A stretch of 64,000 nucleotides of DNA from positions 372,001 to 436,000 of the forward strand of contig NZ_CP022191.1 of assembly GCF_003111685.1 (NCBI RefSeq), given 5' to 3'. A model generated the notes under the pieces. It did no database searches and had not been told where the DNA came from. It worked only from the letters and a program-made list of their open reading frames with translations. The DNA is from Alloyangia pacifica. GTDB lineage: Bacteria > Pseudomonadota > Alphaproteobacteria > Rhodobacterales > Rhodobacteraceae. Below are positions 34,584 to 42,875 of the stretch, piece after piece. The translations under genes were made by a program, and so were the position numbers. The number at the start of each line of letters is the position of its first letter. Within the stretch, counting starts at the first letter, position 1.

Positions 34584-35177
34584 TCAGTTGGCCTTTTCGT
34601 CGTAGGCGGTGCCCCAGCCCCAGGCGCCCGAGCCGAAGCCACGGGCCACCACGCGCTCGCGGTAGATCGCCGACACCTGGTCGCCGTCACCGGCCAGTAG
34701 AGCCTTGGTCGAGCACATCTCGGCGCAGATGGGCAGCTTGCCCTCGGCGATCCGGTTGCGCCCGTACTTCTGGAACTCGGCCGCGGAATTGTTCTCTTCC
34801 GGGCCACCGTTGCAGAAGGTGCACTTGTCCATCTTGCCGCGGGAGCCGAAGTTGCCCGCCTGCGGGTACTGCGGCGCGCCGAAGGGGCACGCGTAGAAGC
34901 AGTAGCCGCAGCCGATGCACAGGTCCTTGGAGTGCAGCACCACACCTTCTTCGGTCTGGTAGAAGCAGTCCACCGGGCAGACGGCCATGCAGGGCGCGTC
35001 CGAGCAGTGCATGCAGGCGACCGAGATCGAGCGTTCGCCCGGCTGGCCGTCCTGGATGGTCACCACCCGCCGACGGTTGATGCCCCACGGCACCTCGTGC
35101 TCGTTCTTGCACGCGGTGACGCAGGCGTTGCACTCGATGCAGCGTTCGGCATCGCAGAGGAATTTAGCTCGTGCCAT
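34584..35177 (-). CDS. fdhB: Formate dehydrogenase iron-sulfur beta subunit
   Basis: A 197-residue electron-transfer subunit with four cysteine groups for [4Fe-4S] clusters: CIECNACVTAC, CMHCSDAPCMAVCPVDC, CIGCGYCFYACPFGAP and CTFCNGG...CAEMC. It has no membrane anchor and no signal, so it is probably carried out with the alpha subunit by Tat. Size and spacing match the FDH3 beta type. It lies 12 bp after the alpha gene; the gamma gene starts about 110 bp later. Confidence 0.92.
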   Translation of the reverse strand: MARAKFLCDAERCIECNACVTACKNEHEVPWGINRRRVVTIQDGQPGERSISVACMHCSDAPCMAVCPVDCFYQTEEGVVLHSKDLCIGCGYCFYACPFGAPQYPQAGNFGSRGKMDKCTFCNGGPEENNSAAEFQKYGRNRIAEGKLPICAEMCSTKALLAGDGDQVSAIYRERVVARGFGSGAWGWGTAYDEKAN

Positions 35178-35189
35178 GTCTCGCTCTCC

Positions 35190-38168
35190 TTACGCCGGCA
35201 TGATCTTGCAGAGTGTGGCCTTGGTCTCCTGCATCTGCGTGACGGAGTCGTAGCCATAGGTCTGCGCGGTGTTGGTGGATTCGCCCAGCACGATCGGGTC
35301 CGCCCCGTCGGGGTATTTCGACCGCTGGTCGACCCCTTCGAAATGGCCACCGAAGTGGAAGGGCATGAAGGCAACGCCCTCTCCGACCCGCGGGGTGACC
35401 ATGGCCATGACCTTGACCTTGCCGCCCTCGGGGCCCTCGACCCACACGTCCGCCCCGTCACGCACACCAAGGTTGTTGGCGTCGCGCGGGTTGATCTCGA
35501 CGAACATGTTCTGCTGGAGCTCGGCGAGCCACGGGTTGGACCGTGTCTCGTCGCCGCCACCCTCGTATTCGACCAGTCGGCCGGAGGTGAGGATGATCGG
35601 ATAGTCCTTCGAGAAGTCGTTCTTCTGGATCGAGGCGTACATGGTCGGCACCCGCCAGAAGGTCTTGTCCTCGTAGGTCGGGTAGTCTTCCACCAGATCG
35701 CGCCGGTTGGTGTAGAGCGGCTCGCGGTGCAGCGGGATCGGATCCGGGAAGGTCCAGACCACGCAGCGGGCCTTGGCGTTGCCGTAGGGGGCGCAGCCAT
35801 GCTTGATCGCCACGCGCTGGATGCCTCCCGACAGGTCGGTCTTCCAGTTCACGCCGCCGATCTGCTCGGCGAAGTCCGAGGGGTAGGGGCCGGTCTGCGA
35901 CTGCTCGCCAACTTCGGTGTCGGTCTCTGGACGCGAGTCCGTGTACCCAGCGACCCACTCGATCATCCGACGCTCGTAGGGGGTGAGGTCCTTGTCCCAG
36001 CCGAGATCGATCAGCATCTGCATGGTGAACTCGGGATAGCCATCCTCGATTTCCGACCCGACGGTGTAGGAGCCTTCGGCGAGAAGGTTCTCGCCGTTGT
36101 GCTCCACGCCGTAGCGGGCACGGAAGGGCAGACCGCCCTCGGCCACCGGCAGAGAGATGTCATAGAGGTTGGCCGAGCCCGGGTGGTTCATCTCGGCAGT
36201 GCCCCAGCAGGGCCACGGCATCCCGTAGAAGTCGCCATCCGCGGGGCCACCGTTTGCGCGCAGCGTCGTGCGGTCGAAGGTGTGCTGGTTCGCCATGTGC
36301 GTCTTGAGGCGCTCCGGCGACTGGCCGGTGTAGCCCACCGTCCACATGCCCTTGTTGAACTCGCGGGTCAGATCCTCGATCAGCGGCTCCTCGCCGTTCA
36401 CCTCGATGTTGCGGAACATGCGATCCGCAAAGCCGAACTTGGTGGCGAACTTGTGCATGATGATGTGGTCGGGCAGGGACTCGAAGAGCGGGTCCACCAC
36501 CTTGTCACGCCATTGCAGCGAGCGGTTCGACGCGGTGACCGAGCCGTAGGTCTCGAACTGCGTCGCGGCCGGCAGCAGGTAGGTGTTGTCGGTCCGGTCG
36601 TGCAGGATCGCCGAGACGGTGGGATAGGGGTCCACCACGACCAAGAGGTCGAGCTTCTCCATCGCCGTCTTCATTTCCTTGAGGCGGGTCTGCGAGTTGG
36701 GGGCGTGGCCCCAGAAGACCATCGCGCGGGTGTTGTCGGGCTGTTCGAGGTTTTCCTTCGCCTCGAGCACGCCGTCGATCCAGCGCGAGACGGGGATGCC
36801 GGTCAGCCCCATCATCTCCTTGTCCTTGCCGTCCTTGCCTTTCAGCATGGCGAAGCGGGACTTGAGCCAGTCGAGGTCCTCTCCCCAGACACGCGCCCAA
36901 TGCGCCCATGCGCCTGCGGTCAGGCCGTAGTAGCCCGGCAGCGTGTCGGCGAGCACGCCGAGGTCGGTCGCGCCCTGCACGTTGTCATGGCCGCGGAAGA
37001 TGTTGGTGCCGCCGCCGGCGGTGCCCATGTTTCCGAGGGCCAGCTGCAGGATGCAGTAGGCGCGGGTGTTGTTGTTGCCGTTGGTGTGCTGGGTGCCGCC
37101 CATGCACCAGATCACGGTGCCCGGACGGTTGTTGGCCAGCGTCCGCGCCACGCGCTCGAGCTGGCTGCCCGGAACACCGGTCACACGCTCGACCTCGTCC
37201 GGGGTCCACTTGGCGACCTCGGGACGGATCTGATCCATCCCCCAGACGCGGCTGCGGATGAAGTCCTTGTCTTCCCAGCCGTTCTCGAAGATGTGCCACA
37301 GCAGACCCCAGACCAGCGCCACGTCCGAACCCGGACGGAACCGCACGTATTCGTCCGCGTGGGCGGCGGTGCGGGTGAAGCGCGGGTCGCAGACGATCAG
37401 CGGCGCGTTGTTCTGTTCCTTGGCTTTCAGCACGTGCTGCAGCGAGACAGGGTGCGCCTCGGCCGGGTTGCCGCCGATGATGAAGATGGCCTTGGAGTTG
37501 TGGATGTCGTTGTAGGAGTTGGTCATGGCGCCGTAGCCCCATGTGTTCGCAACGCCCGCAACCGTGGTCGAGTGGCAGATCCGGGCCTGGTGATCCACGT
37601 TGTTCGTGCCCCAGTAGGCGGCGAACTTGCGGAACAGGTAGGCCTGCTCGTTGCTATGCTTGGCCGAGCCCAGCCAGTAGACCGAGTCAGGGCCGGAGCT
37701 GTCGCGGATCGACAGCATCTGGTCGCCGATCTCGTTGATCGCCTGCTCCCAGGAGATGCGCTGCCATTCGCCGCCCACCTTCTTCATCGGGTACTTCAGG
37801 CGCCGCTCGCCATGCGCGTGCTCGCGCACCGAGGCGCCCTTGGCGCAATGCGAGCCGAGGTTGAACGGGCTGTCCCAGCCGGGCTCCTGCCCGATCCAGA
37901 CGCCGCCCTGCACCTCTGCCATCACGGTACAGCCGACCGAGCAGTGGGTGCAGACGGATTTCACCGTCTTGATCTCGCCGCCGGTGGCGGTGGCCGCGGT
38001 GGCCTGGGTTACCGTACCTCCGGTGGCGGCTACGGCCGCAAGGCCGCCGATCGCCAGACCGGACCCGCGCAGGAAGGCGCGACGGTCAACCGAAGTGTTC
38101 GCCACTTCGGAAAGGATACTTGTCCGCTGGGGGCGTCGCGCAACCCCGTTGGTCTTTTTCCTCAACAT
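35190..38168 (-). CDS. fdhA: Periplasmic formate dehydrogenase catalytic (alpha) subunit
   Basis: A 992-residue molybdopterin oxidoreductase. The Tat signal has RR at 29-30 (VDRRAFLRGSGLAIG). The N-terminal [4Fe-4S] site is C73-x2-C76-x3-C80 with C108 in SHCAKG. The metal ligand and catalytic pair is C198-H199 in VDHQARICHSTTV, so the enzyme uses cysteine, not selenocysteine. The remainder carries bis-MGD binding regions (IIGGNPAEAHPVSLQH, WCMGGTQHTNGNNNTR, GHDNVQGATDLG). It oxidises formate to CO2 in the periplasm and hands electrons to FdhB and FdhC. The gene is intact, with no frameshift. Confidence 0.94.
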   Translation of the reverse strand: MLRKKTNGVARRPQRTSILSEVANTSVDRRAFLRGSGLAIGGLAAVAATGGTVTQATAATATGGEIKTVKSVCTHCSVGCTVMAEVQGGVWIGQEPGWDSPFNLGSHCAKGASVREHAHGERRLKYPMKKVGGEWQRISWEQAINEIGDQMLSIRDSSGPDSVYWLGSAKHSNEQAYLFRKFAAYWGTNNVDHQARICHSTTVAGVANTWGYGAMTNSYNDIHNSKAIFIIGGNPAEAHPVSLQHVLKAKEQNNAPLIVCDPRFTRTAAHADEYVRFRPGSDVALVWGLLWHIFENGWEDKDFIRSRVWGMDQIRPEVAKWTPDEVERVTGVPGSQLERVARTLANNRPGTVIWCMGGTQHTNGNNNTRAYCILQLALGNMGTAGGGTNIFRGHDNVQGATDLGVLADTLPGYYGLTAGAWAHWARVWGEDLDWLKSRFAMLKGKDGKDKEMMGLTGIPVSRWIDGVLEAKENLEQPDNTRAMVFWGHAPNSQTRLKEMKTAMEKLDLLVVVDPYPTVSAILHDRTDNTYLLPAATQFETYGSVTASNRSLQWRDKVVDPLFESLPDHIIMHKFATKFGFADRMFRNIEVNGEEPLIEDLTREFNKGMWTVGYTGQSPERLKTHMANQHTFDRTTLRANGGPADGDFYGMPWPCWGTAEMNHPGSANLYDISLPVAEGGLPFRARYGVEHNGENLLAEGSYTVGSEIEDGYPEFTMQMLIDLGWDKDLTPYERRMIEWVAGYTDSRPETDTEVGEQSQTGPYPSDFAEQIGGVNWKTDLSGGIQRVAIKHGCAPYGNAKARCVVWTFPDPIPLHREPLYTNRRDLVEDYPTYEDKTFWRVPTMYASIQKNDFSKDYPIILTSGRLVEYEGGGDETRSNPWLAELQQNMFVEINPRDANNLGVRDGADVWVEGPEGGKVKVMAMVTPRVGEGVAFMPFHFGGHFEGVDQRSKYPDGADPIVLGESTNTAQTYGYDSVTQMQETKATLCKIMPA

Positions 38169-38292
38169 GTTTCTCTCTCCCCTTGCGCGCTAGGCCCCCG
38201 CATGGTGCCTGGCTTGCTTGGTGTTGATCGGGTGCCTCGGACAGTCGGGCGTCACGCAACCAGTCGTCCTTGGCGGGAAGTGCCTCGTCCGG

Positions 38293-38487
38293 TCAGAACC
38301 GGGCGGCGGCGTAATAGGCGCGCGTGTGCGCGGTGTCCTGCATCTTGTTCGACGACAGGTCGGGCTCGGCGGCTTCCGCCTCGGTTCCGGTGGTGGTCGC
38401 CACGGCGACCGCCGCAAGCGGCGCTGCCGTCGAGGCCAGTTTCAGGAAATCGCGGCGGCTGGTCGCCTCCTCGTCTTTCCGCTTCAT
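38293..38487 (-). CDS. Small Tat-signal protein of the fdh operon
   Basis: A 64-residue protein consisting almost wholly of a twin-arginine signal (SRRDFLKLASTAAPLAAVAV) plus a short tail ending HTRAYYAAARF. It sits between the TorD-type chaperone and fdhA, as is typical of small formate-dehydrogenase-region Tat proteins. After export only about 25 residues would remain. Its role is unknown; it may compete for or prime the chaperone, or be a minor subunit. GAGAGG lies just upstream of the ATG. Confidence 0.82.
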   Translation of the reverse strand: MKRKDEEATSRRDFLKLASTAAPLAAVAVATTTGTEAEAAEPDLSSNKMQDTAHTRAYYAAARF

Positions 38488-38537
38488 CGAGAGACCTCCT
38501 CTCTCAGGGTTGCGGCGGTTGCCCGCCCTTGTGCGGA

Positions 38538-39170
38538 TCACTCCGCGCTCATCCGGAAGGCTTCGGTCTCGATCTCCATGAAGGCCCGGCCGAGACGTCC
38601 GACCGGGGCATAGAAGACCGAGTTCTTGGCGCCCTCGAGATCTGAATAGAAATGGCTCGCCCAGGGGGCGATGTGCTTGTTGAAGAAGCTCTTCTGCTGG
38701 CTCAGCGTGGCCGGGGTGCCGAAGCGCCCGACGATCATCGCGCCCATCATCTCCATCAGCGAGGCGATGTTGTCCTCGGGCTCGAAGACGTTCTCGGCGC
38801 GGGCGAGACCGCGGGCGGTCATGTCCTGGCGCAGAAGGGCGAGCGGCTTCTCGTTCAGGAAGCCGGTCAGGTAGTAGGAGGCATAGGGCAGCAGCTCGCC
38901 GCGCCCGAGACCGATGAAGAGGCGGTTGTACTCGCTCTCCACCGCCTTGGGCTTGGAGATCTTCGCCACCTTTGCCAGCGTGGTCACCGCCTCGCCGATC
39001 GGGCTGGCATCGCCGGTCAGCCCGGCGCATTGGTCGATCAGACCCTGGTCGGCGGGCCGGGAGAGGAGCAGGCCGAGGAAGTTGTAGAGGTCGGCGCGCA
39101 GGCGGTCCTCGTCGGCGATCTTTGGGGCAGTGGCTTGTGCGGCTGCGGTCATGTCAGGCGTGTCCGTCAT
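38538..39170 (-). CDS. TorD/DmsD-family maturation chaperone
   Basis: A 210-residue, mostly helical cytoplasmic protein of the Tat proofreading chaperone family. Recognisable points are LRADLYNFLGLLLSRPAD near the N-terminus, EYNRLFIGLGRGELLPYASYY, and FFNKHIAPWASHFYSDLE. It should bind the FdhA signal or apoenzyme until the cofactor is inserted. The ATG overlaps the upstream DUF3306 stop (ATGA), so translation is coupled. Confidence 0.9.
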   Translation of the reverse strand: MTDTPDMTAAAQATAPKIADEDRLRADLYNFLGLLLSRPADQGLIDQCAGLTGDASPIGEAVTTLAKVAKISKPKAVESEYNRLFIGLGRGELLPYASYYLTGFLNEKPLALLRQDMTARGLARAENVFEPEDNIASLMEMMGAMIVGRFGTPATLSQQKSFFNKHIAPWASHFYSDLEGAKNSVFYAPVGRLGRAFMEIETEAFRMSAE

Positions 39171-39805
39171 CAGCTGGCCTCGAAGGAAAAGCGCATGCGG
39201 CGCGCGCTTGCGGGCAGGGCGCTTTCCTCGGGCTCGGGGTCAATTTGGGCGGCCTCGGCCACCTGCGGCTCGGTGGTATGCAGCGGCGGGATCTCCGGCT
39301 GCGCCTCGATGGTCGGGCCAAGGGTTTCAGGTGCGCGGATCGACGTGCTGTCGGCGTCGGCAATCTCGGCCTGATCCTCCTCCGCCTGGGGCTCGGCACT
39401 CTCGGTCTCGGTCTGCTGTCGTCCGACGTATTCGAGATGCGCCAGCAGCCCCTTGCCGACCTGATAGGTCGTTTTGAAGTCGGCAGCAGGGGTCACGCCG
39501 GTGAAGTCGGTGTCATAGTCGTTCAGCCCATCGAGGCAGGCCAGCACCGGGTTCGACCGCCAAAGGGCGCGCAGGGCACGGTTCTTCAGCCGCTTGGGCA
39601 ACTGCGACTCGAGGTACTTGCGGACCATTTCGCCGTCGGTGATCTCTTCCGGCGCGGGAAGCCCGGCCTCGGCCAGCAGTTCCTCGTCGCTGCGCTCGGC
39701 CAGTTGCGCCTCGGTCTCTGCGCGGCGGGCGGTGTCCTGCGCCTGCTCGTCGGAGCGGGTCTCGGCCGCGACGGCGGCTTTTCGGCGGGACCAGAAATCC
39801 TTCAT
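39170..39805 (-). CDS. DUF3306 family protein
   Basis: A 211-residue protein starting MKDFWSRRKAAVAAE, the hallmark start of DUF3306 proteins. The conserved part runs to about residue 110 (KRLKNRALRALWRSNPVLAC, GLNDYDTDFTG). The C-terminal half is acidic and low in complexity. The family is seen beside DUF3305 and formate dehydrogenase genes, and its biochemical role is unknown. Both ends overlap neighbours by ATGA. The W-rich N-terminus and acidic tail suggest a protein-binding assembly factor; that is inference. Confidence 0.82.
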   Translation of the reverse strand: MKDFWSRRKAAVAAETRSDEQAQDTARRAETEAQLAERSDEELLAEAGLPAPEEITDGEMVRKYLESQLPKRLKNRALRALWRSNPVLACLDGLNDYDTDFTGVTPAADFKTTYQVGKGLLAHLEYVGRQQTETESAEPQAEEDQAEIADADSTSIRAPETLGPTIEAQPEIPPLHTTEPQVAEAAQIDPEPEESALPASARRMRFSFEAS

Positions 39806-40365
39806 TGCAGCCTCCCTCTTTTCAGGGCGGGCGAGGCGTAGATATCCGCGGGCTTGGAAATGCGCGGATCGCCGATGCCGTCCTGCTGGCCATCCACCTT
39901 GGCACGATCCCGACGGCGTTTCACGAATTCTTCCTCTTCGTGGTAACGCTCGACGAAATCGCCGACCCAGGCCAGCAGCCCGGCGGGCATCGGCACCTTC
40001 TCGACGATGTCCTCGCCGCTGTCGCAATAGTCCTGCGCCTCGTAGGGAGAGGCGGTGATCAGCACGACCTCGAAGGGGTGTTCGCCGAGGGTCTTGCGCA
40101 TCACGACGTAGACGCTGGGTTCGCGGGCAGTGATGCCATGCAGGTAGGCCTCGGTTTCGGCGCGGTAGAGCTCGAGCGATACTGTGGCGGCGTGATACTC
40201 GACCGCATCGCCCTCGCGGCGCAGCTCGCGCCAGTCGGCAGGGCCGGCGCCGGGCAGCACGGCAACGGCCCGCCAGGCCCACTTGGCCCACCGGGTGACG
40301 CCGGGAGTGCGGCGCAGGACCACGCCCACGGGCATGTATTGATCGTTGCTCGGATGACCTGTCAC
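39802..40365 (-). CDS. DUF3305 family protein
   Basis: A 187-residue protein. The family core is MPVGVVLRRTPGVTRWAKWA with WRAVAVLPGAG, then EPSVYVVMRKTL and VVLITASPYEAQDY. Start choice: GTG at 40365, ten bases after AGGAAGG; ATG at 40335 is possible. It is first in the leftward formate dehydrogenase operon and its start lies inside an inverted repeat (40363-40391). DUF3305 proteins travel with DUF3306 and FDH genes; no activity has been assigned that I know of. Confidence 0.8.
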   Translation of the reverse strand: MTGHPSNDQYMPVGVVLRRTPGVTRWAKWAWRAVAVLPGAGPADWRELRREGDAVEYHAATVSLELYRAETEAYLHGITAREPSVYVVMRKTLGEHPFEVVLITASPYEAQDYCDSGEDIVEKVPMPAGLLAWVGDFVERYHEEEEFVKRRRDRAKVDGQQDGIGDPRISKPADIYASPALKRGRLQ

Positions 40366-40391
40366 AGTGATGTATCCTTCCTCCCACTGTG
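40363..40391. promoter_or_regulatory. CACAGTG-N15-CACTGTG inverted repeat at DUF3305 start
   Basis: Perfect 7-bp arms at 40363-40369 and 40385-40391 flank the ribosome site of the leftward operon. A related CACAG-N7-CTGTG lies 42 bp further into the divergent promoter region. The repeated motif suggests binding sites for one regulator serving both operons. Confidence 0.45.
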
Positions 40392-40709
40392 ATTGAAGCA
40401 ACTAGAGCGCCTCGGGGAAGGGCCAATTTGTGCACAGCGGTATTCTGTGACCGATGGTGGACATTTTGGGTAGTCGTCGAGGGGGCAAAAATGCGGCAAG
40501 GTCAAACTGTCCAATCCGACCTTTTTACTCCGAAAAGGTGCTGCGACGCGGCATGCGAATCACACCGGCTTGGAGCGGGGCAGAGGTCTGGTCGTGGGCG
40601 GCTTTCCGCTCGCGGAATTGAGTTGTGGGATAGGGCGAATCGGGGCTAGCTACCCCCAATACCGAGCGCAAAACGGCCCGCATCCGCGCCGTTCGCCAGG
40701 AAGGAAGTC
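40392..40709. promoter_or_regulatory. Divergent promoter region of the two formate operons
   Basis: About 320 bp between DUF3305 (leftward) and the Fe-S protein (rightward). It holds CACAG-N7-CTGTG (40433-40449), related to the repeat at 40363-40391. A 16-bp stretch at 40459-40474 recurs inverted inside the Fe-S gene (40991-41006). AT-rich tracts around 40480-40540 are likely promoter positions. I could not identify a clean -24/-12 (sigma54) element. Confidence 0.45.
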
Positions 40710-42656
40710 ATGACCAAGACCTTGATTACATGTGATTGTATGGGCACGCAGTCCATCGATGCCGAGGCGCTCGCCAAAGCCACGGGATTCGAGGTCGCGC
40801 CGCCCTGCAAGGCACTCTGCACCAGCCAGATCGAGCGCGCCGCCAAGGGATTGACGCAGGGGAATGTTGTCCTCTGCTGCACCCAGGAGAGCCGCACCTT
40901 CGAGGCGTTGGCCGAGGAGCTCGAGGTGGAGGCCGCGCCGCTGCTCGACCTGCGCGACCGCGCCGGCTGGAGCGCCGACGGCGCGTCCAAACTACCCAAA
41001 ATGTCCGCCCTCGCCGCCGAGGCCATGCTGCCCGCGGCACCGGAGAAGACCCTCGACGTCATCTCCGAGGGGCTGTGCCTGATCCTCGGCGCGCCGGAGG
41101 TAGCGCTCGAGGCGGCTGCGCAGCTGGCCCCGCATCTTGGCGTGACGGTGCTGCTCGAGCAGGCGGACGAGATCCCCGACACCCGCGCCTTCGACGTGGT
41201 CACCGGTCGTCTGCGCAAGGCCCAGGGCGCGCTTGGCCAGTTCAAGGTGACCATCGATGCGCTGCGCCAGGTGGAGCCCGGCGGGCGCGGCAGCTTCACC
41301 CTGACCGAGCCGCGCGATGCTGGAGTGTCGCAGTGCGACGTGATCCTCGACCTGCGCCGCGAGCCGCCGCTCTTCCCGGCGCATGAAAAGCGCGAGGGCT
41401 ACCTGCGCGCCGATCCGGGGCGCCCGCAGGCGGTGGCGGCAGCGGTCATGGCGGCGTCGCACCTTGTCGGCACATTCGAGAAACCGCTCTACGTGCGGCT
41501 CGAACCTCTGCTTTGCGCCCATTCCCGCGCGGGCCAGACCGGCTGCACCAATTGCCTCGACCTCTGCCCCACCGGGGCGATCTCGCCCGATGGCGAGCAT
41601 GTGACGGTCGATCCGATGATCTGCGCCGGCTGCGGGGCCTGTTCTTCGGCCTGCCCTTCGGGGGCGATCAGCTACGATGCGCCGCCGGTGGATCTCACCA
41701 TGCGCCGCGTGCAGGTGCTGGCCAAGACCTTCCTCGACGCTGGGGGCCATGCGCCGCGCCTTCTGGTGCACGACGCGCATGGGGCCGAGATGATCCGCCT
41801 CTCGGCGCGCCACGGCGACGGGCTGCCCGCCGACGTGATCCCGCTGGAAATCCGCGCCATCGGCGCCTTCGGCCATGCCGAGAGCGTGGCTGCGCTGGCC
41901 GCCGGCTTTGCCTCGGTCACGATCTTGCCAGGTCCGGGGGCCGACCTGCCGGCGCTGCAGGCGCAGGTGGCGCTCTCGGATGCGATCAGCGGTGGCGGCA
42001 AGGTGCGCCTGCTGGAAACACCGGATCCCGACGCCATGTCCGCCGCGCTCTACGCCGAAGAGGCCCCCGCGCCGGTCGCCACGCCGGTGCGCCCGATGGG
42101 CACCCGCCGCCAGATCACCCGGCAGGCGGCGAAGGCGCTGCATCCCGGAGCCGAGAGCCTTCCGCTGCCCGAGGGCGCGCCCTATGGCGCCGTGCTGGTC
42201 GATACCGACGCCTGCACGCTGTGCCTGTCGTGCGTCTCGCTGTGCCCGTCGGGCGCGCTCGGCGACAACCCGGACCTTCCGCAGCTGCGCTTCCAGGAGG
42301 ACGCCTGCCTGCAGTGCGGGCTCTGCGCCAACGTCTGCCCCGAGGATGCGATCACCTACGAGCCGCGCCTTCTGCTCAGCGACGAGGCGCTCGAGCAGCG
42401 CGTTGTCAACGAGGAAGAGCCCTTTGCCTGCATCGAGTGCGGCACGCTTTTCGGGGTGAAATCGACCATTGACCGGATCACCGAAAAGCTTCAGTCCCAC
42501 GCCATGTTCGGCGGCGACAAGCTGCGGATGATCCAGATGTGTGACGACTGCCGGGTGAATGCGCAGTACCATGCACAGGACAACCCGTTTGCCGCCGGCG
42601 AGCGTCCGCGTCCCCGGACCACGGACGATTACCTCAGCAAACGGCGCGACCACTGA
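40710..42656 (+). CDS. Multi-cluster 4Fe-4S protein of the formate operon
   Basis: A 648-residue cytoplasmic protein. Two double-ferredoxin modules are clear: the first begins at C279 (CTNCLDLCPTGAIS, then CAGCGACSSACPSGAI), the second near residue 500 (CTLCLSCVSLCPSGAL, then CLQCGLCANVCPEDAI). A final CIECGTLFG and MCDDCR add cysteines. The N-terminus is also cysteine-rich (TCDCMGTQ, APPCKALCTSQ, LCCTQES). AAGGAAG lies before the ATG. It is first in the rightward operon and probably handles electrons or clusters for formate dehydrogenase maturation. No exact biochemical role is known to me. Confidence 0.85.
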   Translation: MTKTLITCDCMGTQSIDAEALAKATGFEVAPPCKALCTSQIERAAKGLTQGNVVLCCTQESRTFEALAEELEVEAAPLLDLRDRAGWSADGASKLPKMSALAAEAMLPAAPEKTLDVISEGLCLILGAPEVALEAAAQLAPHLGVTVLLEQADEIPDTRAFDVVTGRLRKAQGALGQFKVTIDALRQVEPGGRGSFTLTEPRDAGVSQCDVILDLRREPPLFPAHEKREGYLRADPGRPQAVAAAVMAASHLVGTFEKPLYVRLEPLLCAHSRAGQTGCTNCLDLCPTGAISPDGEHVTVDPMICAGCGACSSACPSGAISYDAPPVDLTMRRVQVLAKTFLDAGGHAPRLLVHDAHGAEMIRLSARHGDGLPADVIPLEIRAIGAFGHAESVAALAAGFASVTILPGPGADLPALQAQVALSDAISGGGKVRLLETPDPDAMSAALYAEEAPAPVATPVRPMGTRRQITRQAAKALHPGAESLPLPEGAPYGAVLVDTDACTLCLSCVSLCPSGALGDNPDLPQLRFQEDACLQCGLCANVCPEDAITYEPRLLLSDEALEQRVVNEEEPFACIECGTLFGVKSTIDRITEKLQSHAMFGGDKLRMIQMCDDCRVNAQYHAQDNPFAAGERPRPRTTDDYLSKRRDH

Positions 42657-42679
42657 ATGCCGAGCCACAGGAGGCCCGA

Positions 42680-42871
42680 ATGAGCGACGATTTCAACATG
42701 TCCATGCGCAAGTTCCTCAAGCAGGTGGGCGTCACCTCGCAGCAGGCCATCGAGGAGGCCATGCGCGGCAGCGACACGGCCGGGAAGAGTTTTGCCGTGA
42801 AAGCCGTGATCACCATCGAAGAGCTCGGTCTGACCCATGAGGTCACGGGCGAGATCAAGGGACAGGAGTAA
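42680..42871 (+). CDS. DUF6494 family small protein
   Basis: A 63-residue soluble protein (MSDDFNMSMRKFLKQVGVTS, ending GLTHEVTGEIKGQE). It matches my memory of the DUF6494 family, found next to Mrp and Fe-S genes. It lies 23 bp after the Fe-S protein and 4 bp before mrp, so it is translated within the same operon. Its function is unknown. AGGAGG precedes the ATG. Confidence 0.78.
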   Translation: MSDDFNMSMRKFLKQVGVTSQQAIEEAMRGSDTAGKSFAVKAVITIEELGLTHEVTGEIKGQE

Positions 42872-42875
42872 ACCC

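Noticed and set aside
34932..38645. 1237-codon plus-strand open frame opposite fdhA and fdhB
   Set aside because: It is a GC-rich antisense shadow. Its translation is rich in Arg, His, Gly and Val without domains, while the minus strand encodes intact FDH subunits.
40392..40709. Sigma54 (-24/-12) promoter for the formate operons
   Set aside because: No convincing GG-N10-GC element was found, and the linked NtrC-type regulator lacks the GAFTGA loop.
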